NCBI GenBank assembly: GCA_030146365.1
Contig: JASLBU010000132.1
Span: 1-12,412, forward strand
Length of the DNA stretch: 12,412 nucleotides
Direction of reading: 5' to 3'
DNA from: Candidatus Limnocylindria bacterium
GTDB lineage: Bacteria; Chloroflexota; Limnocylindria; QHBO01
Below the pieces are notes generated by a model. It did no database searches, was not told the origin of the DNA, and saw only the letters and a list, made by a program, of their open reading frames with translations. Positions 1 through 9,131 of this stretch are shown here, one piece after another. Every line of letters starts with the position of its first letter. The stretch's first letter is position 1. A program made the translations under genes and the position numbers.

Positions 1-57
1 GAAGTCGGGCACCTCACGGATGAGGGCGCGCAGGTCGTCGACGCTGGTGGCGGTCAC
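1..57 (-). CDS. apt: Adenine phosphoribosyltransferase, N-terminal fragment (cut by window edge)
   Basis: Only the first 19 codons are inside the window, read leftward from a GTG at 57–55. They translate as (M)TATSVDDLRALIREVPDF. The segment 'L..LIREVPDF' matches the conserved N-terminus of Apt, where 'P-KPGI-F-DITPLL' normally follows; that part lies outside. Apt makes AMP from adenine and PRPP in the cytoplasm (purine salvage). The GTG is the only ATG/GTG/TTG in frame between an upstream TAG (117–115) and the motif. A GGAG lies about 11 bases upstream, too far to be a good ribosome binding site. A promoter candidate sits at 112–141. The call rests on a short recognisable motif, so it is likely but not certain. 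Confidence 0.75.
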   Translation of the reverse strand, partial: MTATSVDDLRALIREVPDF

Positions 58-111
58 GGTGGCGGGGCACTCCGGTGCGGCAGGTGGCGTGGCGGACTCG
101 GTGGCCCGGTG

Positions 112-141
112 AGTCTAGACCGATGCGCCTCGCGGCGGCAA
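112..141 (-). promoter_or_regulatory. Candidate sigma-70 promoter for apt
   Basis: On the minus strand a –35 TTGCCG (141–136) is followed after 18 bases by a –10 TAGACT (117–112). This would start transcription near 105 and leave a leader of about 50 bases before the apt GTG. It lies directly after the hairpin that follows acn, as expected for a gene boundary. Seen by eye; both boxes are only moderate matches. Confidence 0.45.
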
Positions 142-161
142 CGCGGCACCCTGCTCGTGGC

Positions 162-202
162 GACCGCGACCCCGGCGCTGGTAGCGCCACAGGATCGCGG
201 TC
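162..202 (-). terminator. Nested hairpin downstream of acn, possible terminator without U tract
   Basis: Two perfect inverted repeats are nested. The outer 8-bp arms are GACCGCGA (162–169) and TCGCGGTC (195–202). Inside lies a 6-bp hairpin GGCGCT/AGCGCC (174–179, 183–188) with a 3-base loop. It begins about 34 bases past the acn stop codon and ends just before the apt –35 box, so its position fits transcript termination or 3'-end protection of acn. There is no run of T after it on either strand, so it is not a classical intrinsic terminator. Confidence 0.4.
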
Positions 203-235
203 CCGCGGCCCAGTACGGCGGTGTGCCGGACGGCC

Positions 236-3046
<2,811 letters not shown>

Positions 3047-3051
3047 GGTCG

Positions 3052-3059
3052 CCTCCTTT
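3052..3059 (-). promoter_or_regulatory. Ribosome binding site of acn (decides the GTG start)
   Basis: Reading leftward the sequence is AAAGGAGG, 5 bases (cgacc), then GTG. This is a near-perfect anti-16S match at a normal distance. It fixes the start at 3046 rather than at the longer in-frame start. Confidence 0.85.
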
Positions 3060-3078
3060 CGGGCCGCGCGTGGCACGG

Positions 3079-3120
3079 CTTCGGTCGAAGATCGGCGCCG
3101 GACGGGTGCGCCCGTTCCGG
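3079..3120 (-). other. Structured leader of acn (two adjacent stem-loops)
   Basis: Between the candidate promoter and the ribosome binding site lie two inverted repeats. The first, 3098–3120, pairs CCGG+ACGGG with CCCGT+CCGG around a 4-base loop, 9 base pairs with one bulged base. The second, 3079–3090, is CTTCG/CGAAG with almost no loop, so probably 4 bp with a 4-base loop. No known riboswitch is recognised. Confidence 0.4.
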
Positions 3121-3138
3121 GTCGAGTGGGTAGGGCTC

Positions 3139-3144
3139 AGTATA
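3139..3144 (-). promoter_or_regulatory. Candidate –10 box for acn
   Basis: TATACT on the minus strand lies 10 bases after the mfd stop codon and about 92 bases before the acn GTG. It is a 5/6 match to TATAAT, and conspicuous in such GC-rich DNA. No convincing –35 is found 16–18 bases upstream, which lies inside mfd. Confidence 0.45.
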
Positions 3145-3154
3145 TCGCGGGCGT

Positions 3155-6100
3155 TTACGACACCCTCTCGCGCGCGACCGCGCCATCGGCCAGCGCCGCT
3201 AGTGCGATGCTCGCAACCTCGAGTGGATCTCGCCCGGCGGCAACCGGGATGCGGACCTGATTCGAGGCGGTCTCCGGTCGAAGCCCCGCCACCTGGAGAC
3301 GGATGCCGATGGTGCGGCGATCGGGCAGGCGCCCCCACTTCAGCGTGACTCGAGCGTCCTCGACACGGACCTCCGGGACGCCGGCCGCCTCGGCGGCCAG
3401 GCGGACGCGAACCGCGGTGAAGAGACCCTCCACGGCCGTCGGGATCGCCCCGTACCGGTCACGGAGGTCGTTGCGGAGGGCCTCCGCGTCGGCATCGGAC
3501 CGGACGCGCGCGAAGCGCCGGTACGCCTCCAGCTTGGCGCCGGAGTCGGAGATGTAGTCGTCGGGCAGATACGCCGAACCGGGGAGGTCCAGGCGGACCG
3601 GGGCAGGCTCGGGCGCAGCGCGGCGGCCTCGCAGGGCATCCACCGCCTCGGCCAGCAGCCGCGTGTACATCTCGAACCCGACGGCCGCCATGAAGCCGTG
3701 CTGCTCCGCTCCGAGGATGTTGCCGGCGCCCCGGATCTCCAGGTCAGACAGCGCGATCTGGTAGCCCGCGCCGAGATCCGAGGCCGAGAAGATTGCGTGC
3801 AGCCGCTTTCGGGCGATCGACGAGAGCGGCATCCCGCGGCGGTGCAGCAGGTAGGCGTGGGCGCGGCGATCGGATCGGCCCACCCGCCCACGCAGCTGGT
3901 AGAGCTGCGCGAGGCCGAACGTGTCGGCGCGGACGATGATGATCGTGTTGGCGTTCGGGATGTCGAGGCCCGACTCGATGATCGTCGTGCACACCAGCAC
4001 ATCGAACCGCCCGTCACTGAAGTCGAGCATCACCCGCTCGAGCATCCCCTCGGCCATCTGGCCATGACCGATGGCGACCCGCGCGCCGGGCACCAGGCGA
4101 CGAACTCGCTCGGCGGCCGCCTCGATGGTCTCGACCCGGTTGTGGACGTAGAAGGCCTGCCCGCCGCGGTCGAGCTCCCGGCTGATCGCGTCGCGGACCA
4201 GGCCGTCGTCGTCCTCGGCGATGCGAGTCTGGATCGGCAGGCGTGCCTCCGGCGGCGTCTCGATCACCGAGAGGTCGCGGATGCCGACCAGGCTGAGATG
4301 AAGCGTCCGCGGGATCGGGGTGGCCGAGAGCGTGAGGACGTCGACCTCGCGGCGCATCGCCTTGATACGCTCCTTGTGCGAGACGCCGAAGCGCTGCTCC
4401 TCGTCCACGACGAGCAGGCCGAGGTCGGCGAAGCTGATGTCCTTCGAGAGGATCCGGTGCGTGCCGATCACGATATCCACGCTGCCGTCGGCGACGCCCG
4501 CCACGATCCGCTCCTGCTCGCGCTTCGGCACGAACCGGCTCAGCATCCCGACCTCGATGGGGAAGGCTGACAGCCGGCGGTTGAAGGTGAGCAGGTGCTG
4601 CTGGGCCAGGACGGTGGTTGGCACGAGCACGGCGACCTGCTTGCCGTCCTGGATCGCCTTGAAGGCGGCGCGCAGCGCCACCTCCGTCTTGCCGTAGCCG
4701 ACGTCCCCCACCACCAGCCGGTCCATCGGCCGCTGGCGCAGCATGTCGGCCTTCACCTCCTCGATGCTGCGCGCCTGGTCCGGCGTCTCGGTGTACGGGA
4801 AGCTCTCCTCCAGCTCGCGCTGCCACGTGCTGTCCGCGCTGAAGGCGAATCCCGGCGCGGACTCGCGCGCGGCGTAGATCTCGATGAGCTCGCGAGCAAG
4901 GTCGCCGACCGCGCGGCGGACGCGCGCCTTCGTGCGCTCCCATTCGGTGCCGCCCAGCTTGCTGAGCGATGGCGGCGGGCCGCCGGAGTAGCGCGTGATG
5001 CGGCCGATCTGATCCGCGGGCAGGAAGATCTTGTCGGATCCCGCGAAGTCCAGCTGGAGGTACTCCTTCACATCGTCCCCGAACGTCCGCTGGGTCATCC
5101 CGGCATAGCGGGCGATGCCGTGGTCGACGTGGACCACGTGGTCACCGGGCTGCAGCTTGCCGATGAGGTCGCGCGTCACGACCCGCTTTCCGCTCGTAAG
5201 CCGCCGAACGCGCGTGGCGCCGAACAGCTCACGGTCGGAGAGGACCGCGAGCCCGCTCGGCACGTGGACGAATCCGTGAGACAGCGAGTGGTGGACGAGG
5301 CCGATCTGTCCGGGCTCGGGGACCTCGCGCAGCTCGGCGACCGGCGCGACCGGCCGCCCGGCCTCCTCGAGCAGCTCGCCGATGCGGCTGGCCTGGTCCG
5401 TCGTCACCGCCACGCGTCGTCCGCTGGCGGCCAGCTGCGTCAGCCAGCGTCCCGCCTGGTCCGCGCGGCCGGGCAGCGGCGGCGCCGGGGCGAACCCCAG
5501 CTCGACCGCATCGCCCCCCTGTTCCTCGAGCTGCTCATCCGCGCGCCCGGCCAGTGCGGCAAGCGTCCCTGCGGCGTCGTACGGCAACGGCCAATCCTCC
5601 GGCAGCTCACCGCCCCGGACGAGGCCATCACGACGATCGCGGGCCTGATGGTCCAGCTCGGCGGCGAGCGCCCGCAGTTCGGCTGCATCCACCGTGACGA
5701 AGTGTGCTGTGGCGGGCACGTGGTCCGCTGCGGGGCCGGCAGTCAGACGGCTGACCCAGGTCTCCGCCGCCTCTGCCACGTCTCCCTGCGCAAGGCGAGC
5801 CGCGTCCTCGGCCAGGGCGTCATGCCCCGAGACGTCGGCCGCTGCGGCATGGTCCCAGCCATCCACCGGGATGAACTCCGAGCCGGGAAGCAGCTGGATC
5901 GATGAAACCCGCCGGCGTGAGCCCTGGGTCATCGGGTCGAATGCCCGGATCGACTCCACCTCGTCCCCGAACAGCTCGATCCGCACCGGATCGTCAACGC
6001 CGGGCGGCCACACGTCGACCAGGCCACCGCGGTGGGCGAACTCGCCGATGCCGGTGACCTCCACGACGGGCTCGTAGCCGGCAGTCACGAGGTGCTCCAG

Positions 6101-6559
6101 CAGACGACGCTGCTGGAGCCGGCCTCGCGTCTCGACCGTCACGGACCCCTCCAGCACCTGGGCCGGGCCCAACGTCCGCTGGACGAGGGCAAGGAGCGGC
6201 GCCACGGTCACCGAGGGCGGCGACGCGCCTCCGAGGGCAGCGAGCACGGACAGCCGCTCCGACGATTCGTCGTGCTCCGGGAGCGCCCGCTCCAGCGGCA
6301 GCGCGGCGCGCTCCGGCAGGATGCGAACCGCCCCGGTGCCGAGCCAGGCACCGAGGTCATCGGCCAGCTCATGCGCCTCCTCGTCGGTGCGCGTGACGAC
6401 GACCATGGGCCGGTTCCCGTCGAGCGTCGCACGCCGCGTCGCGAGGTATCCCGCCCGCGCAGGGGCGGGCACACGAAGGACGCCCGGATCCGGCAGGTGC
6501 GGCCGGAGGGCGTCGACGAGGGCAGCGACGCGGCGATCACCGCCGCGCGACGAAGGCAT
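3155..6559 (-). CDS. mfd: Transcription-repair coupling factor Mfd
   Basis: ATP-dependent DNA translocase that removes stalled RNA polymerase at lesions and recruits UvrA; cytoplasmic, 1134 residues against about 1150 in E. coli. Domain order is complete. A UvrB-like N-terminal part includes GGLVDVWPPG...RIELFGDEVESIR (178–205). The RNA-polymerase-interacting CarD-like domain includes PGDHVVHVDHGIARYAGM (471–488). The translocase has Walker A GDVGYGKTE (618–626), DEEQRFG (719–725), SATPIPRTL (745–753), IIESGLDIPNANT (860–872) and QLRGRVGRS (888–896). A C-terminal D7-type region follows. The ATG is preceded by GAGGA at a 4-base distance, and also by TACGAT 8 bases upstream, so SD-led and leaderless initiation are both possible. 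pth ends 39 bases upstream on the same strand; pth–mfd adjacency is classic in Firmicutes. Confidence 0.97.
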   Translation of the reverse strand: MPSSRGGDRRVAALVDALRPHLPDPGVLRVPAPARAGYLATRRATLDGNRPMVVVTRTDEEAHELADDLGAWLGTGAVRILPERAALPLERALPEHDESSERLSVLAALGGASPPSVTVAPLLALVQRTLGPAQVLEGSVTVETRGRLQQRRLLEHLVTAGYEPVVEVTGIGEFAHRGGLVDVWPPGVDDPVRIELFGDEVESIRAFDPMTQGSRRRVSSIQLLPGSEFIPVDGWDHAAAADVSGHDALAEDAARLAQGDVAEAAETWVSRLTAGPAADHVPATAHFVTVDAAELRALAAELDHQARDRRDGLVRGGELPEDWPLPYDAAGTLAALAGRADEQLEEQGGDAVELGFAPAPPLPGRADQAGRWLTQLAASGRRVAVTTDQASRIGELLEEAGRPVAPVAELREVPEPGQIGLVHHSLSHGFVHVPSGLAVLSDRELFGATRVRRLTSGKRVVTRDLIGKLQPGDHVVHVDHGIARYAGMTQRTFGDDVKEYLQLDFAGSDKIFLPADQIGRITRYSGGPPPSLSKLGGTEWERTKARVRRAVGDLARELIEIYAARESAPGFAFSADSTWQRELEESFPYTETPDQARSIEEVKADMLRQRPMDRLVVGDVGYGKTEVALRAAFKAIQDGKQVAVLVPTTVLAQQHLLTFNRRLSAFPIEVGMLSRFVPKREQERIVAGVADGSVDIVIGTHRILSKDISFADLGLLVVDEEQRFGVSHKERIKAMRREVDVLTLSATPIPRTLHLSLVGIRDLSVIETPPEARLPIQTRIAEDDDGLVRDAISRELDRGGQAFYVHNRVETIEAAAERVRRLVPGARVAIGHGQMAEGMLERVMLDFSDGRFDVLVCTTIIESGLDIPNANTIIIVRADTFGLAQLYQLRGRVGRSDRRAHAYLLHRRGMPLSSIARKRLHAIFSASDLGAGYQIALSDLEIRGAGNILGAEQHGFMAAVGFEMYTRLLAEAVDALRGRRAAPEPAPVRLDLPGSAYLPDDYISDSGAKLEAYRRFARVRSDADAEALRNDLRDRYGAIPTAVEGLFTAVRVRLAAEAAGVPEVRVEDARVTLKWGRLPDRRTIGIRLQVAGLRPETASNQVRIPVAAGRDPLEVASIALAALADGAVARERVS

Positions 6560-6567
6560 GCGTCCTC

Positions 6568-6573
6568 ATCGTA
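6568..6573 (-). promoter_or_regulatory. –10-like hexamer just before mfd
   Basis: TACGAT on the minus strand, followed by 8 bases and the mfd ATG. It sits in the 39-base pth–mfd gap. The spacing would give a leaderless or near-leaderless mfd mRNA, but GAGGA overlaps the same 8 bases, so the hexamer may be chance. No –35 box is seen. Confidence 0.3.
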
Positions 6574-6598
6574 CCGGCCACACCCCGACGACGCCGGC

Positions 6599-7177
6599 TC
6601 AGGGGCCGGCGCCGTACCCGTTGAACGTGTTCATAGCAGCCTCGAGGCCCTGCTTCAGCCACAGCTCGACCGCATCCGCGCCGACCTGCACCATCTCGGT
6701 TGCCAGGTCGCGCTCCTCCGGCCGGAAGGTGGCCAGGACATGGTTGGCGGCCTCGCCCGCACGGCCGACGCCGATCCGGAGCCGCTGGATCTCGTCGGTG
6801 CCGAGGGCGCCGATGATGTCGCGGAGTCCGTTGTGACCTCCCGCAGAGCCCGACCGCCGCAGTCGCAGCCTGCCGAGCGGCAGGTCGATGTCGTCGGTGA
6901 CGATCAGCAGGTCCGTCGGCGGCTCCACGTCGCTCTGACGGACCGCGGCACGCAGGACGGTACCGGATCGGTTCATGTAGCGCATCGGCTTCACCAGGAG
7001 GACGCGCCCGACAGGCTCCGGCAGCCGCGCCTCCAGCAGCGCCGCCCCGTCGCGGATGCGGCCCTCTCCGGTGAGAGCCCAGCGGTCGGCGAGCAGGTCG
7101 ACGATCCGGAAGCCGACGTTGTGGCGCGTGAAGCGGTAGCGCTCGCCCGGGTTCCCGAGACCGCAGATCACCTTCAC
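6599..7177 (-). CDS. pth: Peptidyl-tRNA hydrolase
   Basis: Cytoplasmic hydrolase that recycles peptidyl-tRNA dropped from ribosomes. The chosen GTG start gives 192 residues, the usual bacterial length, beginning (M)KVICGLGNPGERYRFTRHNVGF. Reading further upstream in frame adds 64 Pro/Arg-rich residues with no family character. Active-site residues are visible: Asn9 (GLGNPG), His19 (TRHNVGF), Asn69 (RYMNRSG), the Asp95/Asp96 pair (VTDDIDLPLG) and Asn116 (GGHNGL). No Shine-Dalgarno precedes the GTG; instead TACCAT lies 7 bases upstream, which suggests a leaderless mRNA. mfd follows 39 bases downstream and is probably cotranscribed. A divergent oxidoreductase gene shares the upstream region. Confidence 0.96.
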   Translation of the reverse strand: MKVICGLGNPGERYRFTRHNVGFRIVDLLADRWALTGEGRIRDGAALLEARLPEPVGRVLLVKPMRYMNRSGTVLRAAVRQSDVEPPTDLLIVTDDIDLPLGRLRLRRSGSAGGHNGLRDIIGALGTDEIQRLRIGVGRAGEAANHVLATFRPEERDLATEMVQVGADAVELWLKQGLEAAMNTFNGYGAGP

Positions 7178-7184
7178 GCTGGCG

Positions 7185-7190
7185 ATGGTA
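7185..7190 (-). promoter_or_regulatory. –10 box of pth, leaderless spacing
   Basis: TACCAT on the minus strand, 7 bases (cgccagc), then the pth GTG. A –10 hexamer ending 6–7 bases before +1 would start the mRNA at or one base before the start codon. No clear –35 box is seen. Confidence 0.5.
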
Positions 7191-7291
7191 CCGGCCGGCC
7201 GCCTCCTGGCGTCCTCCGGCGCGCACCCGCATCCACCGTCAGGGCGGGCCGGGGCGTCGGCTGCTCGGCCATGCGGGAACGCCATGGCGGC

Positions 7292-7297
7292 TATCCT
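7292..7297 (+). promoter_or_regulatory. –10 box of the oxidoreductase gene, leaderless spacing
   Basis: TATCCT, 7 bases (ccgagcc), then GTG at 7305. The geometry is the same as at the divergent pth start. It favours the GTG over the ATG at 7284, which lies upstream of the hexamer and has no good ribosome binding site. No clear –35 is seen. Confidence 0.5.
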
Positions 7298-7304
7298 CCG
7301 AGCC

Positions 7305-8480
7305 GTGCAGGACGGCGCCACCGACATTCCGACCCGCGTCGACGTGGCCGTCATCGGGGGCGGGATCATCGGCTGCGCCGCCGCGGCGATGCTGGCCGAC
7401 CGCGGGGCGCACGTCCTCCTCGTCGAGCGGACGGCGATCGGAGCGGGCGCGTCCGGCCGTAACCTCGGCGCGCTGCAGCACCCGTTCGACCCGGTGCTCG
7501 CGCCCCTCCACGTCGACAGCCTCGCGCGCTACCGCGCCCTCTCGAACGGGGCGGGGCTGGCCGCCCCGCTGAACGTCGGGCGCGACCCCGCCGGGTTGCT
7601 GCTCCTGAATCGTGACGCAGCGGCCGCCGAGGCCCAGGCGGCGCGCCTCAGGGCGGCCTTTCCCGAGCTGCGGCCGGAGCTCCTGTCACCGGCTGACGTC
7701 CACCGCCTCGAGCCGTCCCTTGCGCGAGGGCCCGCAGCGGTGCGACTCGCGACGGGGTATCCGATTCCCCCGGCCGCGGCCACGGCGGCGTGGGCGGAGC
7801 TTGCCGTGGAGAAGGGAGTCGACCTGGTGGTCGGCGCCGACGCGCGGCCGGCCGTCGTCGGCGACATCGCCACGGGCGTGACGCTGGGAGACGGACGGTC
7901 GGTGACGGCGGGCGCCGTGCTGGTCGCCGCCGGCCCCTGGACCCCGCGGCTGGTCGACCCGTCCGGCGCCTGGTCGGTCATCATCCCGACCTACGGCGTC
8001 ACGGTGCAACTGCTCATGGGCGATCCTCCGCGCCACATCGTCGAGGAGGACGAGGTCGACGCCATCAACGTGGGGCGCGCCGAGGCGGCCACCGCACGGG
8101 CCGCGGCGGCCGACACGGCGGTGCCGCCGTCCCTCTTCAGCCTCGCCAGCGCGGACGGCGTCACGACGCTCGGCTCGACGTTCCTGCCGGAAGAGCCGGA
8201 CGCCGCGTCGGTCGAGCCCACGCTTCTGCGCCGGGGGGCGAAGTGGCTGCCCGCCATCGCCAAGGCGGAGGTCATCGGCCGGCGGCTGTGCGCTCGGCCG
8301 CAGTCCGTGGACGGCAGGCCGTTCATCGGCGCCGTCGAGGGTATCGATCGCCTCTTCGTCTGCGCCGGCCACGGACCGTGGGGAATCAGCATCGGGCCGG
8401 CTTCAGCGGCGATGGTCGCGCGGGCGATCCTGGATGGCACCGAGCCACCGCCGGAGCTTGCAGCCTCGCGAGCCCTCTGA
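7305..8480 (+). CDS. FAD-dependent oxidoreductase, DAO family (glycine/D-amino-acid/sarcosine oxidase-like)
   Basis: Predicted flavoprotein oxidising an amine or amino-acid substrate; the substrate cannot be read from the sequence. From the GTG start it has 391 residues. The N-terminal FAD Rossmann fold is clear: VDVAVIGGGIIG (12–23) with the ribose-binding Glu41 in VLLVER, then GAGASGRNLG (46–55), typical of DAO proteins. The C-terminus has the family's closing block, RPQSVDGRPFIG...FVCAGHGPWGISIGPASA. No signal peptide or membrane segment is evident. An ATG at 7284 would add 7 residues and one at 7185 would overlap pth; I prefer the GTG because TATCCT lies 7 bases before it. It is the only plus-strand gene here, has no obvious pathway partners, and ends 5 bases from the end of ybeY. 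The family call is firm and the substrate unknown. Confidence 0.9.
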   Translation: MQDGATDIPTRVDVAVIGGGIIGCAAAAMLADRGAHVLLVERTAIGAGASGRNLGALQHPFDPVLAPLHVDSLARYRALSNGAGLAAPLNVGRDPAGLLLLNRDAAAAEAQAARLRAAFPELRPELLSPADVHRLEPSLARGPAAVRLATGYPIPPAAATAAWAELAVEKGVDLVVGADARPAVVGDIATGVTLGDGRSVTAGAVLVAAGPWTPRLVDPSGAWSVIIPTYGVTVQLLMGDPPRHIVEEDEVDAINVGRAEAATARAAAADTAVPPSLFSLASADGVTTLGSTFLPEEPDAASVEPTLLRRGAKWLPAIAKAEVIGRRLCARPQSVDGRPFIGAVEGIDRLFVCAGHGPWGISIGPASAAMVARAILDGTEPPPELAASRAL

Positions 8481-8485
8481 CGAGG

Positions 8486-9073
8486 TCAGCTGCCGCTCGT
8501 CACCGCATGTCCGGCACGGTCGAACAGCGAGCCCGGCTGCCAGGGGATGTCGCGGTGACGACGGTGGAGGATGCCGAGCACCCGGTGCTCGACGGCGCGC
8601 ATCCGTTCCTCGTCGTCCATCTCGGCGTGGTCGTGGCCGAGCAGGTGAAGGGTCCCGTGAATGGCCAGCAGGACGAGCTCCTCGGCGACGCTCCAGTCCC
8701 CGTCGGCCGCCTGCCGCAGGGCCTGGTCGAGGTCGATCACGACGTCCCCCAGCAGCAGCGGGCCGGGCGGGCCCACGCCGCCGTCGTCGGCGAGATGGGA
8801 CTCCGCGCCGTTGACGGACCACTCGTGGAGCGGGAAGCTCAGGACGTCGGTGGGCCCCCGCTCGCCCATGTGGTCGAAGTTGAGGCGCTCCATCTCCGGG
8901 TCGCCGCACACGGTGAGCTCCACTTCCGTCTCGTGGTTCGGCAGGGCGATGCGGGTCGTCTCGCAGATCGCTGACTCGAGGATCGCGAACGCCGCGCCGC
9001 CGTCGAGCGGCTCGACCGCCGTGGCGATGCGGTCGTGGCCGATCCGGTCGTGGAAGGTGACCGTGCAACCCAT
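8486..9073 (-). CDS. ybeY: Endoribonuclease YbeY (rRNA maturation/quality control)
   Basis: Zinc-dependent RNase acting in 16S rRNA 3'-end maturation and ribosome quality control. From the ATG at 9073 it has 195 residues, somewhat longer than the usual 150–180. The diagnostic zinc motif H3xH5xH is intact: His139, His143 and His149 in HGTLHLLGHDH. The upstream block PTDVLSFPL (74–82) and GDVVI (109–113) are also present. Where E. coli-type enzymes have Tyr-Arg before the PTDVLSF block (LN..YRG.D.PT), this one has His-Met (LNFDHMGERGPT), a form I recall from actinobacterial YbeY. An in-frame upstream start would add 13 residues but runs through a –10-like TACGAT. A promoter-like pair lies in the 58-base gap after pgpH. 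The C-terminal tail of about 25 residues is not conserved family sequence. Confidence 0.95.
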   Translation of the reverse strand: MGCTVTFHDRIGHDRIATAVEPLDGGAAFAILESAICETTRIALPNHETEVELTVCGDPEMERLNFDHMGERGPTDVLSFPLHEWSVNGAESHLADDGGVGPPGPLLLGDVVIDLDQALRQAADGDWSVAEELVLLAIHGTLHLLGHDHAEMDDEERMRAVEHRVLGILHRRHRDIPWQPGSLFDRAGHAVTSGS

Positions 9074-9082
9074 GTGGCGGTC

Positions 9083-9112
9083 ATCGTAATCCGCCCCAGG
9101 ACCGCGACTCAA
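9083..9112 (-). promoter_or_regulatory. Candidate internal promoter for ybeY
   Basis: On the minus strand TTGAGT (9112–9107), 18 bases, TACGAT (9088–9083), 9 bases, then the ybeY ATG. The pair lies wholly in the pgpH–ybeY gap and would give a nearly leaderless ybeY transcript besides read-through from pgpH. No Shine-Dalgarno is seen before the ATG. Confidence 0.45.
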
Positions 9113-9131
9113 GGATGAGCGGGCGGTTGGC

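Noticed and set aside
7191..7200. CCGGCCGGCC palindromic run beside the pth –10 box
   Set aside because: Simple GC repeat expected by chance in DNA of this composition; not spaced like an operator.
6032..7462. Open frame of 476 codons on the plus strand across mfd and pth
   Set aside because: It crosses two real genes and the start of a third and shows no domain; GC-driven lack of stops.
8478..8488. TGAC-GAG-GTCA inverted repeat holding both stop codons of the convergent oxidoreductase and ybeY genes
   Set aside because: A 4-bp arm arises easily when two TGA stops face each other; too short to be a bidirectional terminator.
8861..8870. Loss of the conserved Arg in the LN..YR..D.PTDVLSF block of YbeY (His-Met here)
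   Set aside because: Looked like a missing key residue, but I recall the same 'MGE.GPTDVLSF' form in actinobacterial YbeY proteins, so it is probably a lineage variant.
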